64,000 nt of DNA from Novosphingobium sp. PhB57 (GCF_004342985.1 NZ_SMBO01000001.1:1587037-1651036); one strand, 5' to 3'; positions 34,213 to 43,672 are shown, counted from the first letter of the stretch. Notes: generated by a model from the letters alone, not told the origin. Numbers and translations: made by a program.

Positions 34213-35481
34213 TCAGAACGGCAGTTTGTAGAAATTGACCGCGTTGTCCTGGAGGACCTTCTTCTTCACCGCGTAATCGTAGCCGCCCAGCACGTCCTTG
34301 ATATGCGCCTGCACGCCCGGATAGAGCGAGGTCGGGTGCGGGAAGTCGGTTTCGAACATCACGTTGTCGACGCCGATGGTTTCCAGCAGCAGCTTGGGCG
34401 CGATCTTCTCGAACCAGAAGGTGCACTTGAAGTGGTCGCGGAAGTAGTCCCAGGGCTGCTTCTTCAGCACGTTGCGCTTGCTGGGCAGCATTTCCTGGAA
34501 CTGGTGTTCCAGCGCTTCCACGGCGAAAGGCACCCAGCCCATGCCGCTCTCGATCAGGCCGATCTTGAGGTTCGGGTGACGGTCGAGTCGGCCCGAGACC
34601 ATCCAGTTGCCCAGCGTCGCGGCATTGCCGATGGAGAACATCGTCGCGACCACCGAAAGGGTCTGTTCGAAAGCGAAGCCTTCCCAGGTCAGGGTGTTCG
34701 GGTCGATCGCGGCGTTGAGGTGGAAGTTGAGCGAAATGCCTTCCGCGTCGATCATTTCGAGGAACGGCGTCCAGTATTCATGGTTGAAGCTGGGCACGCC
34801 GACGCGCTCGGGCGTATCGGGCAGCACGAAGCCGCGCAGGCCCATGTCGATGCAGCGGCGCGCTTCCTTTTCCATCTCCGCCTTGTTCCAGAACGGCAGG
34901 TGCGCCATCGGGAACAGGCGCTCGCCCGAGTCGCGCTGATATTCGGCGTTGAAATCGTTGAACACTTTCATGATCGTGACGGCGAGATCGTCGTCGCCCA
35001 GCGTCATCAGCATGCCCGCCTGGGTGATGCCCGAGTTCTGGAAGCAGATCTGCGCATAGACGCCCATGTCGTCCATCGCCTTCAGGCGCGGGGCGATCTC
35101 GTGACCACCCGGATGGGCTTCCTCCAGGGTGGGGAAGGCCAGGCGGCCGAGCAGCTTGTTGTTGTCCTTGCGGATCACGTTGCCGCCGAGCGAGCCGCAG
35201 TTGCGGTCCCCGATGTACCAGCGGTCCACCCCGTCGGCATCGCGCTTCACGAACGGCATCTTGGCCTTCAGGCCCACCGGCGCGCGGTCCGTGAACAGCG
35301 TTGGCGGTTCGCTGAGGTGCGTGTCCGTATCGACGATCTTGATGCCTTCCAGCGTCGGATCGAGGCCGCCGGACTGGGTTGCGTAGTCAACCTCGCGGAT
35401 CACTCCGCCCTTGGTGTAGCCTTCCGCCGACCAGTACTTGCGCGCAGATTCCTGCATTTCCTTCGTGTCGCCATCAGCCAT
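34213..35481 (-). CDS. Amidohydrolase family 2 (ACMSD-like) metal-dependent hydrolase
   Basis: 422 residues from ATG 35481. A TIM-barrel amidohydrolase: VDTDTHLSEPP at strand 1, GVYAQICFQNSG, GMGWVPF and MFETDFPHPTSLYP at strand 8 (metal Asp). Close relatives are decarboxylases or hydrolases in aromatic and lignin-type catabolism. Divergent from a P450 gene (178-base spacer), which suggests joint action on one xenobiotic or terpenoid substrate (inference). Confidence 0.85.
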   Translation of the reverse strand: MADGDTKEMQESARKYWSAEGYTKGGVIREVDYATQSGGLDPTLEGIKIVDTDTHLSEPPTLFTDRAPVGLKAKMPFVKRDADGVDRWYIGDRNCGSLGGNVIRKDNNKLLGRLAFPTLEEAHPGGHEIAPRLKAMDDMGVYAQICFQNSGITQAGMLMTLGDDDLAVTIMKVFNDFNAEYQRDSGERLFPMAHLPFWNKAEMEKEARRCIDMGLRGFVLPDTPERVGVPSFNHEYWTPFLEMIDAEGISLNFHLNAAIDPNTLTWEGFAFEQTLSVVATMFSIGNAATLGNWMVSGRLDRHPNLKIGLIESGMGWVPFAVEALEHQFQEMLPSKRNVLKKQPWDYFRDHFKCTFWFEKIAPKLLLETIGVDNVMFETDFPHPTSLYPGVQAHIKDVLGGYDYAVKKKVLQDNAVNFYKLPF

Positions 35482-35659
35482 GGCCTGTCTCCCAAAACAA
35501 TTGGGGCTCATGTCGCAACCTCGGGGGCTGCGGGTCAATCGAGAGCCCAACGCCGAGACGATGAATGGCCGCAAGCCCTGCCGGGAACGGCGCGCGCGCT
35601 GCGCTGCGCCTTGCCGCGCGGGGGATGCCCGGGCATCCATGGCCTCGGGAGAGAACATC

Positions 35660-36967
35660 ATGCCACACATCCGAACGCTCGACGACATCCGCGTCGATTT
35701 CGATGCCGCCCCGGACAACGTTCCGAAGGATCGCATCGTCGACCTGGGCTTTGCCATGGGCACCGAGCCCAACGACCTCCTGGATCCCTATGAGCCCTGC
35801 GGCTGGCTTTCCGGCCCGGAGATCCCGCGCCTGCTCTACGCGCCGCCGGCCCGGCACGGCCTGGGCGCGATCAGCGGGCGGCAGCAGGGCAACTGGGTGG
35901 TCAGCCACTATGAGGACATCGAGCGCGTCTATACCGACAATGCGCATTTCTCGAACGCGGGCACGGCCGAATTCCAGCGGCTGATCGGCGAGACCTTCAA
36001 GTCGATCCCCCTCGCCATCGATCCGCCCGACCACCAGAAGTACCGGCTCTACCTGATGCCCTATTTCTCGCCCGCCCGGATCACGCGCGAGCTGGAACCG
36101 CGCATCCGCGACGTGGTGACCGAGATGATCGACGCCGTGGCGGGCAAGGGCGAGGTCGACATGGCCTGGGACTTCGCACGGGTCTATCCGGTGCGGATAT
36201 TCATGGGCCTGATGGGCTTTCCCGACGAGAAGTTCGAACAGTTCCTCGACTGGGAATGGGACATCCTCCATTCCGGCAGCCTCGAAAAGATGCAGGCCGC
36301 ACTGCGCGGCGTGCTCGAATTCCTGCGGGGCTTCATCGCCGAGAAGGAAGCGGAACCCGACGAGCACCTCGTCTCCGCCATCGTCCACGGCAGGATCGGC
36401 GGCCAGGCCGAAGGTCGCCCGCCGACCGAGGACGAGAAGATCGGCATGGTGTGGTTCCTCTGGCTGGGCGGCCTCGATACCGTGGCGGCCACCATCGCCC
36501 AGATGTTCCGCCGTCTCGCGCTCCAGCCCGACCTGCAGCGGCGCATCCGCGAGAATCCGGCGCTGATCAACTCGGCGGTCGAGGAATTCCTGCGCACGCA
36601 GCCGATCCTCTCATCCGCCCGCACCGCCACCCGGGACTTCGAGTGGCATGGGATCCAGGTGCGCCAGGGCGATTCGTTCTCCTGCCTCAACCCCTCGGGC
36701 AATTTCGACCCTGCCCATTTCGAGAACCCGCGCACCTTCGATCCCGAGCGCAAGGCCAACCGTCACTTCACGTTCGTGGGCGGGGTGCACATCTGCCTCG
36801 GCGCGCACCTGGCGCGACGCGAGCTGCGGCTGCTGCTGGAGGAGTGGTTCGCGCGCATTCCCGAATTCCGGGTGAAGCCGGGCGCGGACACGGCCGTGTT
36901 CCCGGGGCTGCTGTCGATCCGCAACCTGCCGATCGTCTGGGACGTGACGTCACCGCCAGCGTCGTAG
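35660..36967 (+). CDS. Cytochrome P450 (bacterial class I type)
   Basis: 435 residues from ATG 35660. I-helix GGLDTVAAT, the ExxR helix and the heme loop FVGGVHICLGAH with axial Cys379 are present. Soluble, no membrane anchor, so it needs a ferredoxin and reductase; none is encoded here. CYP family cannot be set by eye. The 12-bp stem at 36987-37017 separates it from the convergent MFS gene. Confidence 0.93.
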   Translation: MPHIRTLDDIRVDFDAAPDNVPKDRIVDLGFAMGTEPNDLLDPYEPCGWLSGPEIPRLLYAPPARHGLGAISGRQQGNWVVSHYEDIERVYTDNAHFSNAGTAEFQRLIGETFKSIPLAIDPPDHQKYRLYLMPYFSPARITRELEPRIRDVVTEMIDAVAGKGEVDMAWDFARVYPVRIFMGLMGFPDEKFEQFLDWEWDILHSGSLEKMQAALRGVLEFLRGFIAEKEAEPDEHLVSAIVHGRIGGQAEGRPPTEDEKIGMVWFLWLGGLDTVAATIAQMFRRLALQPDLQRRIRENPALINSAVEEFLRTQPILSSARTATRDFEWHGIQVRQGDSFSCLNPSGNFDPAHFENPRTFDPERKANRHFTFVGGVHICLGAHLARRELRLLLEEWFARIPEFRVKPGADTAVFPGLLSIRNLPIVWDVTSPPAS

Positions 36968-36986
36968 CCGAAGCGGCAGGTGGCCG

Positions 36987-37017
36987 CAGGTTCCGGGGAC
37001 ATCGCCCCCGGAACCTG
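36987..37017. terminator. 12-bp perfect stem between convergent genes
   Basis: CAGGTTCCGGGG and CCCCGGAACCTG with a 7-base loop, 19 bases after the P450 stop and 20 before the MFS stop. No U-run in either direction, but very stable. Confidence 0.6.
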
Positions 37018-37036
37018 GCCGTCAAGTCCGGCGCTC

Positions 37037-38407
37037 TCAGACTTTCGCCGGTGCCAGCCTCGGGCTGAGCAGGTGGACCACTGCCAGCGCCAGCAGATAG
37101 GCCCCCGCGCAGATCCCGAAGAGCACCTCGTAGCTGTGCGTCGTGTCGAGGATGTAGCCCGCGAAGAGCGCCATGCCCATGCCGCCGAAAGCGCCGACGG
37201 TGCCGCCGATGCCCACCACCGATCCCACCGCGCCGCGCGGGAAGACGTCGGACGGGAAAGTGTAGAGATTGGCCGAGAAGGCCTGGTGTGCGGCCGTGGC
37301 GATACCGATTACCAGCACGGCGGCCCAGACGCTGTCCAGCGACTGCGCGAACCAGATCGGCAGCACGCAGAAGGCGCAAATCAGCATCGTGATCTTGCGC
37401 GCGAAGTTCGGCGTCTTCCCCGCCTTGATGAGCCTGGAGGAAAGCCAGCCGCCGCCCACGCTGCCAAGGTCGGAAATCAGGTAGATCGCCGCAAGCGGCA
37501 GGCCGAAGGTCTTGAGGTCGAGGTTGTAGCGCTCGAACAGGTAGCCCGGCAGCCAGAACAGGAAGAACCACCAGATCGGGTCGATCAGGAACTTGCCGAG
37601 GGCGAAGGCCCAGGTCTCGCGCACGGTCAGCAGCTTCGACCAGCCGATCTTCTCGACCGGGTCGGCCGGGTCCTGCTGGATCCAGGCGAGTTCGCCGCGC
37701 GTGACGCGGGCATGCTCGTTGGGATGGCGGTACATCGCCCACCAGGCGATCAGCCAGAGAATGCCGAAGATGCCGGTGACGAAGAAGGCCACGCGCCAGT
37801 CGAACCAGAGCACCAGCAGCGGCACGATCAGCGGCGTCAGGATCGCGCCGACATTGGCGCCGGCATTGAACAGGCCGATCGCGAAGGCGCGCTCCTTCTG
37901 CGGGAACCAGTCGGTGACGGCGCGGATGCCGGCGGGGAAATTGCCCGATTCGCCGATGCCGAGGCCGAAGCGCGCCATCGCGAAGGAGGTCACGCCGCTG
38001 GCGAAGCCGTGCGCCATGTGGCTGATGGTCCAGATGACCAGGGCGATGGCATAGCCTATCCGCGCGCCCAGGACGTCCACCACTTTGCCGAAGGAGAGGT
38101 AGCCGATCGCGTAGGCGAGCTGGAACCAGAAGACGATTCCCGCGAAGTCGGACTCGGTCCAGTGGAATTCGGCCTCGAGCGTGGGCTTGAGCACGCCGAT
38201 CATCTGCCGGTCGATATAGTTGATCGCCGTCGCCGCGAAGAGCAGCGCGACGATCACCCAGCGATAGCGCCCCGCGGTGGGATGGATTCCCTGGCGGTCG
38301 GCCCCGGAACCGTCTGCTCCCGGAACCCCAATTCCGGATTTGGCGCTTCCGGAGTTGGCGGCTCCGGAACCATCCGTGAGATGGCTTTCGGGAATGCCTG
38401 CGTTCAT
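37037..38407 (-). CDS. MFS transporter, hexuronate (ExuT)-like
   Basis: 456 residues from ATG 38407. Twelve membrane segments; after a polar N-terminus, INYIDRQMIGVLKP in helix 1 and GIGESGNFPAGIRAV in helix 4 are characteristic of anion:cation symporter/ExuT-type MFS carriers of hexuronates. It lies 55 bases downstream of the hydratase gene and shares its promoter, with a LacI-type operator copy at 39303-39316, so it likely brings uronates or their unsaturated forms into the cell. Confidence 0.88.
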   Translation of the reverse strand: MNAGIPESHLTDGSGAANSGSAKSGIGVPGADGSGADRQGIHPTAGRYRWVIVALLFAATAINYIDRQMIGVLKPTLEAEFHWTESDFAGIVFWFQLAYAIGYLSFGKVVDVLGARIGYAIALVIWTISHMAHGFASGVTSFAMARFGLGIGESGNFPAGIRAVTDWFPQKERAFAIGLFNAGANVGAILTPLIVPLLVLWFDWRVAFFVTGIFGILWLIAWWAMYRHPNEHARVTRGELAWIQQDPADPVEKIGWSKLLTVRETWAFALGKFLIDPIWWFFLFWLPGYLFERYNLDLKTFGLPLAAIYLISDLGSVGGGWLSSRLIKAGKTPNFARKITMLICAFCVLPIWFAQSLDSVWAAVLVIGIATAAHQAFSANLYTFPSDVFPRGAVGSVVGIGGTVGAFGGMGMALFAGYILDTTHSYEVLFGICAGAYLLALAVVHLLSPRLAPAKV

Positions 38408-38462
38408 CTGATCCTGCTCCCTCTTCGGCGGCACCGTTTTCGGGCCTGCCGATGCATTCTTC

Positions 38463-39266
38463 CTATGCGGGCACCGCCGCCGCGATCTTGCAGCCTATGC
38501 TGCCATGTCCCTCGAAATGCGCCAGAACCCTTTGCCCCGGCACCACCGGATGGACCCCCGTGACCGCGCCGGTCGAAACCCAGGTCCCGCCGCTGCAGTC
38601 GATACCGCGCGAGGCAAGGTTCGCAAGCAGGAACCGCACCGCGCCCAGCGGGCCGTCCAGCATGGTCGCGGTGGTTGCCGAGGCGATCTCCTGCCCGTCG
38701 ATCTCGAAGCGCACGGTGATCGCCTCGAAAGTGGCGGTCTCCCAGCCTTCCAGCACCGGACCGATCACCATGCCGGCGTTGTTGCCGAAATCGGAAACGG
38801 TGACCGGCGGCCCATCGGCGTTGATGCCGGGGTAAGGCGAGCTGGCCACTTCGATGCCGATGTGCACGGCGTCCAGCACCTTGCGGGTGGCCTCGTCATC
38901 GGCGGGCACGACACCGTCCCAGCCCGGCGCGACATGCAGCAGGAATTCCGCTTCCGCCGCGGCGAAGCCCCGGGCGAAGACCGGCATTTCCGGCGCCTCG
39001 GCCGCAGCGACGGTGACGACGCTGTCCGTGAAGATCGGCCCGGTCAGCCGGTCGGCGCCCAGGCGCGTGTCTTCGGGGACGTTGATCCTGCCCACTTTCC
39101 AGCCCGCGACCGTGCGGCCGTCCAGCCCGATGGCAAGGTCCTGGATCGCATAGGCGGCGGCAAGATCGGAAGGTGCCTCTCCGGGGTATTCGGCCAGCGC
39201 CCGCATCTCGCGCCGCGCCGATACGAATGCCCCCGCAATCGTTCTGGCCTGCTCGTTGGAACTCAT
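38463..39266 (-). CDS. 2-keto-4-pentenoate hydratase / FAH-family protein
   Basis: 267 residues from ATG 39266. MhpD-like pattern: AYAIQDLAIG, VAGWKVGRIN, GPIFTDSV, the acidic AEAEFLLHVAP metal site, IGIEVASSPYP, and GVHPVVPGQRVLAHFEGHGSIGCKI (parts). Family enzymes hydrate or decarboxylate 2-keto-enoates. The gene is divergent from the LacI regulator and has the shared operator upstream, so it probably acts on a 2-keto-deoxy acid of uronate breakdown, though this is not a standard step of the kdu pathway. Confidence 0.82.
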   Translation of the reverse strand: MSSNEQARTIAGAFVSARREMRALAEYPGEAPSDLAAAYAIQDLAIGLDGRTVAGWKVGRINVPEDTRLGADRLTGPIFTDSVVTVAAAEAPEMPVFARGFAAAEAEFLLHVAPGWDGVVPADDEATRKVLDAVHIGIEVASSPYPGINADGPPVTVSDFGNNAGMVIGPVLEGWETATFEAITVRFEIDGQEIASATTATMLDGPLGAVRFLLANLASRGIDCSGGTWVSTGAVTGVHPVVPGQRVLAHFEGHGSIGCKIAAAVPA

Positions 39267-39302
39267 CCCAAACCCTTCGTTGTTCTGGTTGCCGTCGTTA
39301 AA

Positions 39303-39316
39303 GGAAACCGGTGTCA
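39303..39316. promoter_or_regulatory. LacI-type operator copy 1 (GGAAACCGGTGTCA)
   Basis: 37 bases upstream of the hydratase start. Identical to 39451-39464 (plus one base) and complementary to 40663-40676 with one difference. Central ACCGGT fits the CG-centred operators of LacI-family proteins. Confidence 0.65.
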
Positions 39317-39450
39317 TAGGCAAATCAAAAGCGCGATGCCTCTCGATCCCGTGGCCTTGTCAAAGGGTTGCATTGCCGGGGCAGCGGGTGGAGCGGAGGG
39401 CGTGTACGCCGCAGGGGGCGGTAACGCGAAATTGAGGGCTTCCAAGATAT

Positions 39451-39464
39451 GGAAACCGGTGTCA
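39451..39464. promoter_or_regulatory. LacI-type operator copy 2 (GGAAACCGGTGTCA)
   Basis: 83 bases upstream of the LacI gene start, suggesting autoregulation. Confidence 0.65.
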
Positions 39465-39546
39465 TCTTGCCTTTCCGCGCGCAAGAAGGCAAGCGGCTCA
39501 CAACATATCGGGCGAAGCCGCAAGCGGTGCCGCCAAAGGGGCTAGG

Positions 39547-40581
39547 ATGCCGGACGAATTCAGACGCGACACCAAGCCGACCATCAACGACGTCGCGCGC
39601 CTTTCCGGCGTCTCCAAGAAAACCGTCAGCCGCGTCATCAACAAGTCCCCGCTCCTGGGCCAGGCCACGCGCGAGAAAGTGGAAGCCGTGATCGCGGAGA
39701 TCGGCTACGTGCCCAATCCGCAGGCGCGCGCACTGGCGCTGCGCCGCAATTTCCTCATCGGCCTGATCCACGACAACCCGAACGCGCAGATGGTGCTGGG
39801 CGTGCAGGAAGGCATTCTCGAAGCCATCCGCGACACCGAATTCGCCCTCGTCGTGCGCCCGGTGGACCGCCACTCGCCGACGATGCTGGAGGACATCCGC
39901 CGCTTCATCGAACAGCAGCGGCTCTACGGCGTGCTGCTGCTGCCGCCGATTTCCGAGAACGACGGACTGGCGGCGGTCTGCCGCGAACTGGGCTGCACGC
40001 TGGTGCGCATGGGTTCGGCCCGGCTGGACGACGACAGCCACCTCGTCGCCTCGAACGACCGTCATGCCGTGCGCGAAGCGGTGTCGTGGCTGACCAGCCT
40101 GGGCCATCGCCGCATCGGCTTCATCGCCGGACCGGAGGGCTTCCGCTCGGCGCATGAGCGCGAACTGGGCTTCATCGACGGGCTGGCCTCGGCCGGGCTC
40201 AAGCTCGATCCGAAGATCGGCGCGCGCGGGGACTATCGCTTCGAATCGGGCCTGGCCGCGGGGGAGCGCCTGCTCTCCGCCGATCCGCGCCCCACCGCGA
40301 TCTTCTGCAGCAATGACGAGATGGCCGCCGGCGTCCTCCATGCGGCGCGGGCCAAGGGCATTTCCGTGCCCGAGCAGCTCTCCATCATCGGCTTCGACGA
40401 TACCGCCATCGCCGCCCATATCTGGCCGCCGCTCACCACCGTGCGCTGGCCGATCGTGCCGATGGCCACGGCCGCCGCGCACAAGCTGATCGACCCGGGC
40501 GGCGCGGCCGACCAGCCTTCGCTGTTCCTCTCCGACCTGGTGCGCCGCGCCTCGGTAGCCGCGCCCGAACGCACGGCCTGA
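39547..40581 (+). CDS. LacI family transcriptional regulator of the uronate regulon
   Basis: 344 residues. N-terminal HTH (residues 12-34: TINDVARLSGVSKKTVSRVINKS in parts, then the hinge helix ARALALRR) and a periplasmic-binding-like sensor domain (about 62-335), with FCSNDEMAAGVLHAAR and IIGFDD typical. Flanked by three copies of a CG-centred 14-mer, which are its probable operators. The inducer is likely a deoxy-keto sugar acid. Confidence 0.93.
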   Translation: MPDEFRRDTKPTINDVARLSGVSKKTVSRVINKSPLLGQATREKVEAVIAEIGYVPNPQARALALRRNFLIGLIHDNPNAQMVLGVQEGILEAIRDTEFALVVRPVDRHSPTMLEDIRRFIEQQRLYGVLLLPPISENDGLAAVCRELGCTLVRMGSARLDDDSHLVASNDRHAVREAVSWLTSLGHRRIGFIAGPEGFRSAHERELGFIDGLASAGLKLDPKIGARGDYRFESGLAAGERLLSADPRPTAIFCSNDEMAAGVLHAARAKGISVPEQLSIIGFDDTAIAAHIWPPLTTVRWPIVPMATAAAHKLIDPGGAADQPSLFLSDLVRRASVAAPERTA

Positions 40582-40662
40582 GCGCCGACCGGACACCCGG
40601 CCCGTTGCCGGGGCCGAAAACGGACGCGCCGGAACCGGGGAGAAACACGCCCGGCGGAACAT

Positions 40663-40676
40663 TGACACCGGTTACC
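40663..40676. promoter_or_regulatory. LacI-type operator copy 3 (TGACACCGGTTACC)
   Basis: 77 bases upstream of the kduI start; reverse complement of copies 1 and 2 except one position. Confidence 0.65.
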
Positions 40677-40752
40677 AAGACCGGATAAGACTTGACCTGA
40701 AGCGTAATAACGTCCCACCATACGGAACTGAATTCCACAAGGGAGAGCCCCC

Positions 40753-41589
40753 GTGTTCTGCAAGACCTACCACGCCACCCATCCCGACATGATGGAGTGC
40801 GTCTCCAACGAGGAACTGCGCGATCGCTACCTCGTCACCGGCATGTTCGAAGACGGCAAGGTCAGCCTCAACTATTCGCACAACGAGCGTTTCGTGATCG
40901 GCGGCGCGGTGCCCTCGCAGGGGCCGCTCAAGCTGCCCGCCCAGACCGTGCCGAAAAGCGCGGAAGGCCACCCCTTCCTTGAGCGCCGCGAAGCCGGCAT
41001 CGTCAACATCGGCGGCCCGGGCGCGATCACGGTCGACGGCCAGCGCTTCGAAATGCAGAACAAGGAATGCCTCTACGTGCCCATGGGCTCGACCGAGGTC
41101 ACTTTCGAGGGCGAGACCGCCCGCTTCTACATCGCCTCGGTTCCCGCCCACAAGACGCTGCCGATCAAGCACATCACGCTTGACCAGGCCAACCCGCTGG
41201 CGCGCGGCGATCTTGCCAATTCGAACCAGCGCACGATCTACCAGCTGGTGATCCCCGGCGTCTGCGAGAGCGCGCAGCTGCTGCTGGGCCTGACCGTGCT
41301 GGAAGAAGGCTCGGTCTGGAACACGATGCCGCCGCACCTCCACGACCGCCGCTCGGAAATCTACCTCTACTTCGAGCTGCCGGAAGAGAACGACCGCATC
41401 TTCCACTACATGGGCGAACCCGACCAGATGCGCCACATCGTGATCGCCAACGAAGAGGCCGTCATCAGCCCGCCCTGGTCGATCCACATGGGCTCAGGCA
41501 CCAAGAAGTACGCGTTCATCTGGGCCATGGGCGGGGAGAACCTCGACTATACCGACATGAACGTGCTGGATATCTGCCAGCTTCAGTAA
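40753..41589 (+). CDS. kduI: 5-dehydro-4-deoxy-D-glucuronate isomerase
   Basis: 278 residues from a GTG start. KduI cupin: the metal site His195-x-His197...Glu202 (PHLHDRRSE) and the later WSIHMGSG histidine are present, with [15 protein letters not shown] at the N-terminus and [15 protein letters not shown] at the C-terminus typical. It isomerises 5-keto-4-deoxyuronate, the product of pectin or glycosaminoglycan lyases, to 2,5-diketo-3-deoxygluconate. First gene of the kduI-kduD-kdgK run. Confidence 0.96.
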   Translation: MFCKTYHATHPDMMECVSNEELRDRYLVTGMFEDGKVSLNYSHNERFVIGGAVPSQGPLKLPAQTVPKSAEGHPFLERREAGIVNIGGPGAITVDGQRFEMQNKECLYVPMGSTEVTFEGETARFYIASVPAHKTLPIKHITLDQANPLARGDLANSNQRTIYQLVIPGVCESAQLLLGLTVLEEGSVWNTMPPHLHDRRSEIYLYFELPEENDRIFHYMGEPDQMRHIVIANEEAVISPPWSIHMGSGTKKYAFIWAMGGENLDYTDMNVLDICQLQ

Positions 41590-41631
41590 GGCAGCAGCCT
41601 TTCGGAACTTGCCTCGTCGCTCCCCTACCCT

Positions 41632-41717
41632 CGTCTTTGCGAGGAGCGGAGCGACGAAGCAATCCAGGGCGTCGTGGACCACCGCTCTGGATTGCTTCGC
41701 TACGCTCGCAATGACGA
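41632..41717. repeat. Dispersed palindromic repeat, copy 2
   Basis: Same element as 18240-18327 (GAAGCAATCCAG ... CTGGATTGCTTCG...CGCAATGACGA), inserted between kduI and kduD. Confidence 0.8.
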
Positions 41718-41801
41718 AGTGGCGGCCGAAGAGGAGCGGGGGCCGAAGATGGGTTCGGGGGATTTCCGGGCCACGAACGAGATTGGGACAGGACTTAACT
41801 T

Positions 41802-42572
41802 ATGGCGATTTCCTTCAGCCTCGAAGGCAAGGCCGCGCTGGTGACCGGCGCCAACACCGGGATCGGGCAGGCCATAGCCGTTGCGCTTGCGGAAGCGGGC
41901 GCGGACGTTGCCCTCGCCGGCCGCAGCGAACCGGCCGAGACCATCGCGCTGATCGAAGCGACCGGGCGCAAGTGCGTGAACATCAAGGCCGACCTCTCCT
42001 CGATCGAGCCCGTGGGCCGCGTGATCGACGAGGCGGTGGCCGGGCTGGGCAAGGTCGACATTCTCGTCAACAATGCCGGCATCATCCGCCGCGACGACTT
42101 GCTCCAGTTCTCCGAGGAGGACTGGGACGCGGTGATGGACACCAATCTCAAGACGCTGTTCTTCCTCAGCCAGGCGGCGGCCAGGGGCATGGTGGAGCGC
42201 GCCCGGGAAGGCACCAGCGCCGGGAAGATCGTCAACATCGCCTCGCTGCTGACGTTCCAGGGCGGCATCCGCGTGCCCAGCTATGCGGCGGCGAAGTCCG
42301 GCGTGGGCGGCGTGACCAAGGCCATGGCCAACGAACTGGCGCCAAAGGGCGTGCAGGTCAATGCCATCGCGCCGGGCTACATCTCCACCAACAACACCGC
42401 CGCGCTGCAGGGCGACGAGACGCGCAACCGCCAGATTCTGGAGCGCATTCCCACCGGCCGCTGGGGAGATCCCAAGGATATTGCCGGCGCCGCCGTGTTC
42501 CTGGCTTCCCCGGCTTCGGACTATGTGACAGGACACGTCCTCGCCGTAGACGGCGGTTGGCTCGCGCGCTGA
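41802..42572 (+). CDS. kduD: 2-dehydro-3-deoxy-D-gluconate 5-dehydrogenase (SDR)
   Basis: 256 residues. Short-chain dehydrogenase: TGANTGIGQAIA NAD loop, NNAGIIRR, catalytic Ser (IASLLTFQGG), YAAAKSG with Tyr-x3-Lys, and NAIAPGYISTNNTAALQ, the KduD-specific block. Reduces 2,5-diketo-3-deoxygluconate to KDG. Next to kdgK by 14 bases. Confidence 0.95.
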   Translation: MAISFSLEGKAALVTGANTGIGQAIAVALAEAGADVALAGRSEPAETIALIEATGRKCVNIKADLSSIEPVGRVIDEAVAGLGKVDILVNNAGIIRRDDLLQFSEEDWDAVMDTNLKTLFFLSQAAARGMVERAREGTSAGKIVNIASLLTFQGGIRVPSYAAAKSGVGGVTKAMANELAPKGVQVNAIAPGYISTNNTAALQGDETRNRQILERIPTGRWGDPKDIAGAAVFLASPASDYVTGHVLAVDGGWLAR

Positions 42573-42586
42573 GGAATTTCTAGACT

Positions 42587-43597
42587 ATGACTGGCCACGT
42601 TACCTGCTTCGGCGAAGTACTGATCCGTTTCGCCACCCATGACGCGCGGCTGGTGGTCCAGTCCGATGCGCTCGACATGGTCGTGGGCGGGGCCGAAGCC
42701 AATGTCGCCTCGGGTCTTGCCTCGCTCGGCCACGATGTGCGCATGGTGTCCCGCCTGCCCGCCAACCCGCTGGGCGACAAGTGCCGCGCGGCGCTGGGCG
42801 CAGCAGGCGTGGGCCTTTCCGGCGTGACTTCCGGGCCGGGCCGCATGGGGCTCTATTTCCTGGAGACCGGCGCGGGCCTGCGCCCTTCGGCCATCACTTA
42901 CGACCGCGCCGGCAGCGCTTTCGCGCAGTCCGCCGTGGACGATTTCGACTTTGCCGCCGCGTTGGACGGCGCGCGTTTGCTGCACTTGTCCGGCATCACC
43001 CCGGCGCTCGGACCGGGCGGCGTCTCGCTGGCCAAGGCCGCAGTGCGCGCCGCGCAGGAAGCCGGCGTGCCGATCTGCTTCGACGGCAACTACCGCGCCC
43101 TCCTCTGGGAAAGCTGGGACAGCAACCCGCGCGAGATTCTTACCGAGATGGTTTCGGCCGCCACGGTGATGATCGGCAACCACCGCGACATCTCGCTGCT
43201 GCTGGGTGAGACCTTCTCCGGCGACGGCGCCGACCGCCGCCGCGAAGCGGCCGAGGCGGCCTTCGCGGCCTTCCCGAACCTGCAGGTGATCGCCTCGACC
43301 GCGCGCCATGTCGTCAATGCCGGCCACCACCGCATCGCCGCCCGCGTCGACGGCCGGGACGATGCCGTCCAGACCGCCGAAGCCGACGTGACCGGCATCG
43401 TCGACCGCATCGGCACCGGAGACGCTTTCGCGGCCGGCGTGCTGCACCAGTGGCTGGAGGCGGGCGACTTGTCCGCCATGGCCCATGCGGGGCTGGCCTA
43501 TACGGTGCTTAAGCACTCGCTGCACGGCGACATGAGCCTCATCGGCCGCGCCGAACTGGACGCCTTCTCGATTTCCGGAGGCGATGTCAGGCGGTGA
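42587..43597 (+). CDS. kdgK: 2-dehydro-3-deoxygluconate kinase (PfkB family)
   Basis: 336 residues. PfkB sugar kinase: N-terminal CFGEVLIRF, the sugar-site GGAEANVASGLASLG, FDGNYRALLW typical of KdgK, and the ATP/anion-hole DRIGTGDAF with catalytic Asp279. Makes KDPG from KDG; a KDPG aldolase gene is not in the window. Position after kduD supports the substrate. Confidence 0.92.
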   Translation: MTGHVTCFGEVLIRFATHDARLVVQSDALDMVVGGAEANVASGLASLGHDVRMVSRLPANPLGDKCRAALGAAGVGLSGVTSGPGRMGLYFLETGAGLRPSAITYDRAGSAFAQSAVDDFDFAAALDGARLLHLSGITPALGPGGVSLAKAAVRAAQEAGVPICFDGNYRALLWESWDSNPREILTEMVSAATVMIGNHRDISLLLGETFSGDGADRRREAAEAAFAAFPNLQVIASTARHVVNAGHHRIAARVDGRDDAVQTAEADVTGIVDRIGTGDAFAAGVLHQWLEAGDLSAMAHAGLAYTVLKHSLHGDMSLIGRAELDAFSISGGDVRR

Positions 43598-43672
43598 GCC
43601 TGGGCGCACTCTGAGGCCGGCCGGATCGTCGCCCCGGACCCGATCCGGCACGACCTGGGGGAGAGGGAGCAT

